Positions 55,500 to 64,000 of a DNA stretch of 64,000 bases are shown here, piece by piece. Source of the DNA: Hermetia illucens (Eukaryota; Arthropoda; Insecta; Diptera; Stratiomyidae); NCBI RefSeq assembly GCF_905115235.1, contig NC_051851.1, forward strand, positions 152,534,692-152,598,691, in the 5' to 3' direction. Under the pieces are notes generated by a model. That model worked only from the letters and a program-made list of their open reading frames with translations. It did not search any database and was not told the origin of the DNA. The position numbers and the translations under genes are program-made. Numbering within the stretch: the stretch's first letter is position 1; each line of letters opens with the position of its first letter.

Positions 55500-55925
55500 A
55501 ATCATCCCAAATAGTAATCTATGCGGATGCTATAAATATCAGGGCCTAGACGAAGAAGAGTTCGAATGAAGTCCTAGTGAAGCTTGACGAATTAGCGTAA
55601 GATGCTGGCTGAAACAGAAGTGTATAGAAAACCAAAGTTATAATACAAGCCTGAAAAAAGGCGCGAATCAGTCAAAATGGGAGTTTTGTATCCTTAGACA
55701 CAACTCCCACAAAGAGGAAGAATGGAACAAACGAAATCAACAGACGGATCACACTTGTCAACAAAACATTATACCTCATTCGGTCCTGTCTTACGGTAGC
55801 AAGTCGTGGACGATGAACCAGCCTTTCGAATGTCGAGTTCGCAGGAAAATTTTAGGGCCAATAAGAATGGATGGCAAATGAGATACAGCAATGGATTGTA
55901 CCGATTATATGACGAACCAAAAGCC
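55500..55925 (+). mobile_element. RTE-like LINE remnant (family C), C-terminal part
   Basis: The plus strand reads VIYADAINI (catalytic box region), then SYGSKSWTMNQPFECRVRRK and ILGPIRMDGK. This matches the YGSETWT...FERKILR.IFGP layout of family A-like elements but differs in sequence. It abuts the family A copy that starts at 55929. Confidence 0.6.
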
Positions 55926-55928
55926 GAC

Positions 55929-56495
55929 GGTTGTTGTCAGCCAACATAGCCTATTTCAGCTTACAAAGACTGTTCCGCTCGAAACGTCTCACCATAGGGT
56001 CAAAGTTCTTACTGTACAAGACAATGGTCGTGCCAATCCTCATGTATTCCTCGGAGACTTGGGTTCTTAGCAAGAAAAATTGCGAATTCTTGGCCGCGTT
56101 GGACAGAAGGATCATCCGAAGAATTTTTGGCCCCCTACATGAGGATGGACGATTCCGTAGCCTACACAATGACGAAATCTATGAGCGATACCATGACCGT
56201 CCGGTTGTGGATAAAATCCGACTCAATAGGTTACGGTGGGCGGGTCACTTAATCCGTATGGATGAGGATGATCCCACCCAGAAAGTCTATAAGGGCAATA
56301 TCTATGGTAAGGTAGGGTAGGTAAAAGAAGACGAGGCAGACCCTGCCTAAGATGAAGCGATGGCGTAGGTCAGGACGCCAGACAGCTTTTAGGGATATGG
56401 AATTAGTGGTCCTCGGCGTAAAACCGGGATGTCTGAAGTTCCTTATTAAGGCAGGCATAGACCGGATATCGGTTGGTGCGCCGTTGATGATGATG
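55929..56495 (+). mobile_element. Family A LINE copy (3' part with GAT tail)
   Basis: Matches 16655-17180 closely: LFRSKRLTIGSKFLLYKTM, YSSETWVLSKKNCEFL, RRIFGPLHEDGRFRSLHNDE, RLRWAGHLIRMDEDD. The frame (55931-56320) stays open for 129 codons. It ends with a (GAT)n tail at about 56485-56495. 5'-truncated. Confidence 0.85.
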
Positions 56496-57037
56496 AAAAG
56501 CCGACGTCGATGTTAAGATTCGAAAGCTCCCATGGGCAGGCTGTGCGCATACTCAAAGGCAGGATCGAAATTGAACGACACCCTGAAAAACTCTGAAATG
56601 TCTGGGTGAACTCAATGGGCAACGCAAATTACATACTCCTCGATTTACAAAATTGGTAGACGCGGTCGTTCGACCTCGACCCCCTCAACAACCACCACTT
56701 CTACACGTGCCACCATAGATAAGTCTTCATGGGAAAGTCATGTGTCTTAAAATATTGCAATTCACGTGCAACCCCTAAAGGTTCCCAACTTGCATATTAG
56801 AGGCCACTTCCAACTACTGCCCAATGAATTGGTATTACCCAAAACATTATTTGCCAATGCTATAAACTTTTTATTAATCAGAATAATAAAATCATAAAAG
56901 TACCTGGCTATTTCAGGTGTATTACCAATACGGGTGTGTTTGTTTTCAATTTTAGTGGCCTGTAGTTTAGATTCCAGATAACATGAAAGTGACCGTCGTT
57001 ATCAAAATGCTCGGCCCAATGGAAGAACACCCAATGT
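56496..57037. other. Upstream region of the CUB-like gene
   Basis: No repeat or coding match. It contains a CCAAT-type string near 57015 ahead of the TATA box. The rest is unassigned. Confidence 0.45.
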
Positions 57038-57045
57038 TATAAAAG
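57038..57045 (+). promoter_or_regulatory. TATA box of the CUB-like gene
   Basis: TATAAAAG lies 67 bp before the ATG. An arthropod initiator-like ATCAGG follows about 25 bp downstream (57062-57067), which is the expected spacing. Confidence 0.75.
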
Positions 57046-57111
57046 CTTTGGGCGACCATAAAATCAGGTTAGTAAGGTAAATTTCACCTTTCGGGAAATA
57101 CAAACTGAATA

Positions 57112-58349
57112 ATGGCTAAGAATCTTTTGGTAGTGTTTGCGCTACTTTGTTTCGTTGGAAGTTTCGTTCAGGCCACTATTCCTGGTAACTTGTCTTGTTC
57201 TCCCATCCTAAGTCTGATACTTCAATCCAATTGCGTCATTATTTCATTATTTCGCAGTGAATGTTGGCTGCCAGAGTACCTCGAAGTACAAATGGCTAAA
57301 CCTTGTGCAACCAGCAAGTGTCTACCAGTCGTGCACCTACAGTATTGCTCCGTACAGTATTTACGTTTGCCAGTTGAGAGTTGAGTTTGCTACCGTCTTG
57401 GCCCAACCGACTTCACCAAATCTCATAGACAGCCCAACTTGCAGAAATGGATACATTCAGATTGGGAGACATAAAATTTGTGGTGTGAATTCAAACCAGC
57501 ATTGTGAGTACTCAAGTTTCCTTTTTCACGATCTCTGAAAACAAGCAACTCTCCCGGTTTCATCCTCAGTGTATGTGGACTTCTTTGGATCCAACTCAAA
57601 CAATCGGGTCACAATAGTCACAAATCCCAATGGTGGTACTTACCAAATCAAGGTCACCCAAGTGGAGTGTCCAATTGGTTATAAGACCAAAATTTATCAA
57701 CCAACGGACAAACTGGCACCTGTGAAGCCCATCCAGCCGGAGAGCAAACTTATGAAAACCATCATTTTCGATACAGACATAATAGCACCAAGCGGCTGTG
57801 ACCAATATTATATCGACACCGTAGGTTTCGTCGAATCCTTCAACTGGAATAATGCACGAGGACCATATCCTGGCAGCATGCAATACACCGTGTGCTTCAG
57901 GAGACCAGTCTCATCTTCAAGGCTTAGGTATTAAGTAACAATACATCATTGCAGGACTGTCGTATACACCCAAATCCTTATTTCCCTCCCCTAGGTTGTA
58001 TGCAATGGACTTCTCCCTGGAATACAACGCTGCCGACCAAACCAACGGAAATTGCTACGACTTGTACGAGGCTACCCCGGGTTACTCAAGTGATTATGTA
58101 ATGGTCCCATATTCAAGGATCACAGAAACTGGAATCGTCGCAGATCAATATTGTGGGGTCATCTTGCAATCCAGAACGGTCGAATGTAAGTCCTCAAAGG
58201 ACATTTTTAAAGTGTCTTCATGAATAATATTTTTGTCAATATCCGCAGCTACTATGTTTGGAACGTTCTGGTTCACTTTCAAGGCCGGCAATTACGTCAA
58301 TGGGAACAATGTAAAGCGTGTATTCAAGTTCCAATACCAGGTGATATAA
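57112..58349 (+). CDS. Secreted CUB-like protein, five exons, 322 residues
   Basis: The predicted exons are 57112-57184, 57258-57503, 57570-57927, 57995-58185 and 58249-58349. Introns are short (55-75 bp) with GT-AG ends, and phases add up to 323 codons including TAA. Residues 1-21 are a signal peptide (LLVVFALLCFVGSFVQA). Two CUB-like units follow: the first about 27-140, with Cys 29, 50, 62, 86, 99 and 140 and the ICGVNSNQHLYVDF motif, the second about 180-320, with Cys 183, 215, 246 and 279 and the APSGCDQYYIDTVGFVESFN motif. This layout matches a family of extracellular CUB proteins common in flies. No protease or other catalytic domain is present. The likely role is extracellular binding, but the partner is unknown. 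The intron 3 donor (GTATTA) is the weakest site. All splice sites, frames and the poly(A) signal look functional. Confidence 0.85.
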
Positions 58350-58404
58350 TGGACACCTTCATGCAGATATTTAGTAACTTTACTTACACAACAAATTCTT
58401 TTGT

Positions 58405-58410
58405 AATAAA
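58405..58410 (+). promoter_or_regulatory. Poly(A) signal AATAAA of the CUB-like gene
   Basis: AATAAA 56 bp past the stop codon. Confidence 0.75.
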
Positions 58411-58551
58411 ATAATGTCCATTACTGTTATAATGCCAGTATTTTCTGGGAGGTGCCACAATCTTAGCTGATGCTGAATTTTTTCTAATAAATGCCAAAAA
58501 ATTAGACTTCGGCTCATCTCTCAAAAAGAAAAATGGAAGGCTTTGGTAGCA

Positions 58552-58638
58552 AAAAAAGTTCACTGACGTTTTCGTCCAGGCCAGGGGCAACTCATCAGAC
58601 GCTGTCTCACCTGGGAGCAGCGTGACCGAAAGTGGCGA
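58552..58638 (-). repeat. Short repeat, copy 2 (about 85 bp)
   Basis: Reverse complement of the sequence at 55184-55270 with a small deletion in the CCCAGG(GGAGA)GGTGA region. It abuts the 3' tail of a Jockey copy at 58639. Confidence 0.8.
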
Positions 58639-58713
58639 CAAAAAACAACATTTTCAAAAAACAACATTTTCAAAAACAACATCCGCGTATTGAAGGATTC
58701 GAATCTGGAGTTG
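58639..58713 (-). mobile_element. Jockey-clade LINE copy 2, 3' end (tail plus RT scrap)
   Basis: 58679-58713 matches the Jockey catalytic region at 22678-22710 (ATCCGCGTATTGAAGGATTC). To its left are three units of a 16-bp repeat (AAAAAACAACATTTTC), the counterpart of the 16-bp tail of the full Jockey. The element thus lost everything between the catalytic box and the tail. It continues at 63244 after an R1 insertion. Confidence 0.75.
58705..58713. repeat. 9-bp target-site duplication, left copy (R1-a)
   Basis: CTGGAGTTG, repeated at 63244-63252. Jockey sequence resumes directly after it, so it marks the R1 insertion. Confidence 0.75.
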
Positions 58714-58818
58714 TTTTTTTTTTTGTTGGGAGTAGGGTAGGTGAATGCGTTTACGCACAGAGTGTTGGACTCCCGCAACAGCACGATGGCGGACTACCAA
58801 CTAAACACCTCCCTGTCA

Positions 58819-61737
58819 TCAGAGAACTAGCCTGGAACCGTTTGACACATTGCTTCGGGCTAGCCCTCCCGCTCTCCCGGCTTTGGGAGCCTTCAAGTCA
58901 GGGCTGCCAGCGCTCTTCAGCATCTCTCTGACAATGTTGTCGGGAGAGCTCCCCTGTGTCTGCATAAAGCTGCTGGCGGAGGCCGTCCCACCTCTCGCAA
59001 GAGAAAAAGGTGTGTTCAGCGTCATCCGCCACTCTATTGCAGAACACACAATCAGGAGATCGCGCCTTCCCAACCGTGTGCAAGTAAGACTGTAAGGAAG
59101 TAATCAATCTCACCGTGCTTTCTGTTCAACCATGGGTCTAATTTGTCGATGAGCCGCGCAGTCCACTTGCCCCTTGGCTCATTTTGCCAAGAAAGTTGCC
59201 ACTCGTTAAGGGTGCGTTGACGTTCTTCACGGGCAACCACTTCTCTTAAGTTTTCGCCCTTACGGCGATAGATAGCTTTGCGGTTCTTGGCAAGGAGGGC
59301 AACGGGGATCACTCCCGCAATCACCATCACAGCCGGTTCGGAGACGGTGCGATAAGCAGACGCCACTCGCAAAGCTCCCCGCCTCTGCACTTGAACGAGG
59401 CGTTTACGATGCACCTCCTTGTCAAGGGCATCAGCCCATACCTCCGCACCATAGAGAAGGACGGACTGCGTTGCTCCCATGAGGAGACGTCTCCTAGTTG
59501 ATATAGGGCCGCCGACATTCGCCATTAGCCGACTCAAGGCCGCGACTCCTGCTGCAGCCCTGTCCGCGGCTGCTTTGATTTGCTCCAAGAAGCTCATCTT
59601 CGAGTCGAGCATTAAACCAAGGTATTTAATCGCTGGTTTTGACTCTATAGTCAACTCGCCGATCGATATGGGATGCAAGGTCTGGATTCTCCTTCTGGTC
59701 AGGATGACTACTTCGGTTTTTTCCAGCGCAAGGTTGAAACCGTGAGCAGTCATCCATCCGCTTACCCGTCGCATAAATATGCCAAGTCTGTTTTGCGCCT
59801 GTTCAACAGTGCGTCCGGCAACAAGTGCCGCAACGTCGTCTGCATAACCGACCAGGCGCGACTCTTCAGGCATATCGAGTCTCAGCAGACTATCCTAGGA
59901 AGCGTCCCAGAGGTCCGGCCCTAGGATGGATCACTGCGCTACTCCCGACGTGATTTCCATCCTTCTCTGGCCCTCTAGCGTCTCATAGAACAGGGAGCGG
60001 TCTTTCAGATAATCCCTCAATATCCGCAAGAGATAGCTTGGCACGTGAAAGGAGTTCTCTAGTGTGCCTAGCATATCTGTCCATCTTACGGAATTGAAGG
60101 CATTTCTGACATCAAGCGTTATGAGGAGCACTATCCATGTGCCCCGGCTCGACTAAACGCATCTACGACCTCTATAACAGCATCCACTGTAGATTTCCCT
60201 GTTCTAAACCCGAACTGCCTTGCGGATAAGCCCCCGGCAGCTTCTCGAGCACTTTTCCGGCCGTGTCAAGCAGACACAGCGGTCGGTATGCAGACGGGAG
60301 CTCCGGGTCTCCTTTACCCTTACTGATCAACGCGAGTCTGGCCACTTTCCAGCGACAAGGAAAAATGTCCTCCTTCAAGCACGCGTTGAACGCTTCGAGC
60401 AGCAATTCTGGCCGTTGGCGGAACACCAGTTTGTAAACTTCCACCGGGATGCCATCAGGACCTGGCGCCTTCCTGTTTTTCATAGTGAGAACCGCTTCTT
60501 CCAGTTCTCCCATTGTGAAAAGGGGGCAATCCACGACGCTTTCCGCGCTATTTACATCAACCCGTACAGGGTATCTGGAGAACAATGCTTGCACAATGCG
60601 GTCCATCTAGTCGGTGCTCAATAGGCAGGGCTTCCGCAGAGCCCCGATTTTCCGAATGACAAGCTTATAACCAAGTCCCCACGGGTCATCATTCACCTCA
60701 TTAACAAGATTTTGCCAGCCGGGAGCTTTGCTTTTACTTATAGCGCTGCGGAGTCTCCTTTTTGCTGATCTATATTGTGCCTTTATGGCACATGCCTCCT
60801 CGTTGGCGTACAAACGTTGTGCCAAACGGCGGAGCCTATGACACTCCTTCCGTAGGTCGGCAATTTCCGCCGTTCACCAGTACATAGAAGGCTTGTCGCG
60901 CCTGGGGCCTCTCCGGGGCATGGAAGCCTCACACGCCGTCGTTATCAGATTCATCACTGAATTTATGACGGTGTCAGCTGCGACACCACCACTCCCCGAA
61001 GTGCCCCCCAGTGCGGCCCTACCTGCTCCAAGAGCTTCGATGAACCTTCCGATGTTCACCCTCGCGACATTCCACACGCAGGGGGAACGTCGTGTTGGCG
61101 CTCGCCGGTAAGTAGCGTCAAACACTTCGAACGCAATGTACTGATGATCACTTGCCGATAAGTCTTCTAGGACTCGCCACCCGTCCACCGATGATGCCAG
61201 AGATTAAGACGCAAAAGTGATGTCAGGAATGCTTCCTTCACAACCTGGGCGCCGAAACGTTGGCGTGGATCCGGTGTTTAAAATTACGAGCCCGGTTCTC
61301 GCCGCCATTTCCAGAATCCGTTTCCCTCTGGAGTCTGATTGAGGTATACCCCATTCAAGAGCCCTGGCATTAAAATCACCGCCAACCAGGATTCGTCCCT
61401 CCGTGCTCGAAACGGCGTCCTCCAGAGCATCAAGCCGGCGCTGAAAGTCCGGAATCGACTCATTCGGCGTCAGGTAAACGCTAAAAAACGTTATCCCTAA
61501 ACACCGGATCCAGACAAATTCGTCCCCCCGGCCTTCGGCAAGAACACGAAGTCGAATGTCGTCCCGAACCCAGATGGCAGCGGTGTCCGATAAGTCGAGA
61601 TACCATGAGGACGGGTCCTTGTTTCGGTATTGCTCGCTAATCAGCACTAGATCAGCATTTACTTCCGCAGTGAACTGTGCTAGCAACTGGTGAGCGGTTG
61701 CACTCCGGTGCATGTTAATTTGCAAAATGTGGATCAT
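58819..61737 (-). pseudogene. R1-a ORF2: endonuclease, RT and zinc finger (broken)
   Basis: The endonuclease (61737-61204) has LQINMHRS, LISEQYRNKDPSSW, GGDFNARALEWG and TPTFRRPG, and after a TAA at 61204-61206 SASDHQYIAFEVF. The linker is at 60607-60825. The RT (60606-59931) has NRKAPGPDGIPVEVYKLVF, AYRPLCLLDTAGKVLEK and LLITLDVRNAFNSVRW. The YADDVAALVAG catalytic box opens a 273-codon frame (59873-59052), which also has KYLGLMLDSKMSF. The C-terminal zinc finger (58898-59113) reads CVFCNRVADDAEHTFFSC. At least six breaks are visible. Start ATG overlaps the ORF1 stop as ATGA, which suggests termination-reinitiation as known for SART1-type R1 elements. Catalytic residues are kept. Confidence 0.85.
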
Positions 61738-63186
61738 GGCGTTCGCACCCTAGCCCTCTCCAATTTCGCCCTGAAGATCGGACACCGTCCCGAGCCCGCA
61801 GTGTGTGCGACGCTTTCGCCAGACGCGCCACGATCCCTGCAAAGAACACAACTCTCGCTTTCCTTGCAAGTCTTCGCTTGATGACCCGCTTGGCCGCATC
61901 TCCGGCATGCTGTCCTCCTGTCCGGACCCTTGCAAGCTGCTGACGTGTGTCCATAGTCCAGACACCTGTAGCACTTGGTGGGGACTATCCGCATTCGTAC
62001 CCTGCATACTACTCATCCGATTTTGATTCTCCCGCTGTTAAGGAGTTTCCTCGCATATTGCTCGGGGACTTCCACCACGGCGAGCTTTTGGCCTCGAGCA
62101 TTTACAGAGGTAATATCTACCCGGGCATTGGTCACCTCTGGACATTCACGCTTTAGCGCCTCCTCTACTTCGGCCTTTTCTGTGAGGCAGTCAAGATCCC
62201 ATATTTCTAGAGAGCACATGGGTTCTAGGCTGGAAACAAGAGCCTTCTCCCCCAATAGCCCCTTGACCGCTTCGCAGAATGTGCTCTTGTTGGTCGTCTT
62301 TGGGCCCAGTTCGACGAGAACTCCACCACTCCTCGTTTTCCGTATGAAGACACCTCTGCTCCGTTCTCCTCGGGTTTCATCCTGTAGCGGATTTCACTAA
62401 GGACTTCCGCAAATGTCTTGCCTTCCGTCGGCTTAATGAGCAGAGCCGACGGTCTAGTCCTTCTTCGTTTCCTCGTTTTTTCCGCTACTGGCTTTGGGTT
62501 GGCAGCATCCTTGTTTTTGGACAGACGTGTCTCTGGCGGTGGACTCCGTTGTTCCTTTTTATCCTTTTTCGCCTTCTTTTTTTTGGGCCTTGGAGACTAC
62601 TTCGATAAAGTCTCCTTCAGGCACGTCGTCCTCTTTCCGCTTTTTCCCCAGTTCACTTTGCACAGGGCTATCTGCGGTCCGTTTGACGCAAGCAGCATTC
62701 TCAGCGGGGAGTGCGACTGTTTCTGCTCTACAATCGTCTTCCGCTGCTCTCCACGTTCGTCTATAAAAGGAAATGCGGTCGAGTAGTTCCTCCAGTTCCA
62801 TCAGCCCGTTTTTGACGCCTTTGCTGACGGTCCTCTGAAATAACGTTGCCGACCGCATACATTTCACCACTGCTGCGCCCTTTCTGATAAGCCTTTCCTC
62901 TTCGGCTCTAGCGAGGACGGTCGAATGCACTTCCACACGATTTGTGTCCAAATCCATCTGCGCAGGACTAGCGTTTCTCACTGAGCTTACTTCCAAAACA
63001 GGGGCACTGCAAGGTAATGGAGTTGCCATCTCCGCACGGTCAGTCGCGCCACTTGATGAGGCTTCCTCTTTATTTGGGCGCTCCGGTGTCTCATCGGATA
63101 TATCAGCCCTCGTTGCCTCTTTCACTGATCGCTGCGGTGTCTGTTGTTTCGTCGTTTTTTTTTATAATTTTCTGAATATTCTCCAT
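61734..63186 (-). pseudogene. R1-a ORF1: Gag-like protein with zinc knuckles (broken)
   Basis: It probably starts at the ATG at 63186 (MENIQKIIKK). A one-base slip in a run of nine A then leads into the frame KQQTPQRSVKEATRADIS (63125 on). A lysine-rich stretch ends at a stop at 62559. The core domain has ALLIKPTEGKTFAEVLSEI and LVELGPKTTNKSTFCEAVKG, and at 62013-62255 MCSLEIWDLDCLTEKAEVEE and NARGQKLAVVEVPEQYA. After a TGA at 62013 come three zinc knuckles: CYRCLDYGHTSAAC, CRRCGQAGHQAKTC and CVLCRDRG. The three long frames are in register, which shows the original ORF length of about 480 residues. About five breaks. Confidence 0.8.
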
Positions 63187-63243
63187 GAAAAAGGTACCAG
63201 TGCATCGTGTGCAAGGGAGCGGCCGCAATAGTCAAGAACGGAA

Positions 63244-63252
63244 CTGGAGTTG
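63244..63252. repeat. 9-bp target-site duplication, right copy (R1-a)
   Basis: CTGGAGTTG, same as 58705-58713. Confidence 0.75.
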
Positions 63253-64000
63253 GTTTGGGAATGTCAGCAGTGAACAGGGAAAAAAGGGTCGCGGAGAGGA
63301 CTGCACCTGGACTAACGAGGAAAGATGCTTTTAGATATTGACTATGGATTTCCGCCCGACTAGAAAGCTAAGAATTAGCTTATAGAGGTGCGGATGGAAA
63401 TTGCACTCTTCCAATCGGTGGGGAAGTGGGCATTGGAGAGGCAGTGGTTGATGATTGAGGAAAGTGTGATGAAAATGTTGGGCCCACATTTTTTTAAAAC
63501 TATGAAAGGAATTTTGTCAAGACCCACTGATTTTTTGTTTGTGGAGGGTGCAATCACACCCTCCACTGTACTTGGGCTAACAAAGTGGCTGGGAAGAACA
63601 TCATCATCCCCATCGAGGTGGATAAGAGGTTGGGAAAAGCAGGTTTTAGCTAGGTTTAGGGTGGTAAAAAGTTGGTAAAGATTGGAGTTGGTCTATGGAT
63701 TCGCTCACAACACTTTCGAAACATTGATCACGAATGTGTAGGGTGCAGTGATGCGCTCGAAGGAAGTGATTTGGTAGGATTTTCGGGGAGTGGAAATATT
63801 TTGCGGAAGGATAATGGTTTGTTGGTTCGATTTCCCTAGACGAAGGCAAGTTCTCCTGAGTTCTCTGAAGATTTCAGGATTCAGTTCTAATTTGAAGAGG
63901 CGTTTGTGGAGTTGAAAGTGTTAAAGAGTTATGATTTTATCGCGGATTGACCTGTCTAGGGAATGGATTTCATCACGGAGATGAGAGGATTACAGAGAGT
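63244..64000 (-). mobile_element. Jockey-clade LINE copy 2, RT and linker part, cut by window end
   Basis: 63244-63400 parallels 22715-22890 of the full Jockey. After a deletion of about 320 bp, 63400-63570 parallels 23215-23360 (NKKSVGLDKIPFIVLKKC). 63640-64000 parallels 23490-23840. It is clearly more diverged than the intact element and has several frame changes. It runs off the window. Confidence 0.85.

Larger units (their letters stand above)
58714..63243 (-). mobile_element. R1-clade LINE (R1-a), nearly full length but broken (about 4.5 kb)
   Basis: Inserted into Jockey copy 2 with a 9-bp duplication. On the minus strand it has a short 5' leader, ORF1 with zinc knuckles, an ATGA overlap, ORF2 with endonuclease, RT and a C-terminal zinc finger, a 3' untranslated stretch and a poly(A) tail (seen as a 12-T run at 58714-58724). 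Both ORFs have several stops and frame changes, so it is dead. It is a dispersed R1-clade element rather than one in 28S rDNA. Confidence 0.9.

Noticed and set aside
1-64000. CRISPR arrays, bacterial operons, tRNA or rRNA genes
   Set aside because: No regularly spaced short repeats with unique spacers, no operon-like packing, no cloverleaf or rDNA match noticed. The R1-clade elements are not next to 28S sequence.

Overview
The window looks like nuclear DNA of an insect, most plausibly a fly (Diptera) with a large, repeat-rich genome. The basis is arthropod-type LINEs of the RTE, R1, Jockey and LOA clades in nested layers, short GT-AG introns, arthropod-style TATA and AATAAA signals, and a secreted two-domain CUB-like protein of a kind common in flies. 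The species cannot be named from sequence alone. No tRNA, rRNA, CRISPR array, clear DNA transposon, LTR element or bacterial operon was seen.

Layout. 0-2 kb: an R1 scrap and an RTE-like LINE (called family A). 2.4-4.35 kb: a satellite of about 160 bp per unit, split by a LOA fragment. 4.6-5.05 kb: host gene 1 of an unrecognised family. 5.5-11.6 kb: old RTE (family B), R1 and family-A copies. 12.26-12.64 kb: host gene 2 of the same family. 13-19 kb: LOA, R1 and family-A copies, including one family-A copy with an endonuclease region. 19.1-27.4 kb: a LOA-clade LINE split by a nearly intact Jockey element with a perfect 14-bp target duplication. 27.4-28.8 kb: LINE scraps. 30.9-31.4 kb: host gene 3 of the unrecognised family. 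32.2-36.7 kb: degraded R1 and LOA copies. 38.4-41.65 kb: a full-length, young RTE (family B) with a 17-bp target duplication and a 1008-codon open frame. 41.7-44.5 kb: an R1 copy split by a second young RTE copy in the opposite orientation. 45.7-56.5 kb: old R1, family-A, RTE and LOA remnants. 57.1-58.35 kb: a five-exon host gene for a secreted CUB-like protein. 58.6-64 kb: a Jockey copy split by an almost full-length but broken R1 element.

The most unusual content is the host family. Three separate small genes, all on the minus strand, share a C-terminal block of the form PYMLPY-x3-YYPAGP-x-GPR-x2-LCPYVPL and an upstream W-P-D/E...P...C box, joined by a fast-changing charged or glycine-rich linker. 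I do not recognise the family. The three look like a dispersed tandem cluster whose spacers have filled with LINEs.

The LINEs form a readable stratigraphy. Satellite, LOA, the family-A scraps and most R1 copies are old. Jockey and RTE-B are the most recent, and they sit inside older elements. Element family names A, B, C, D, R1-a and R1-b are local labels used only in this report.
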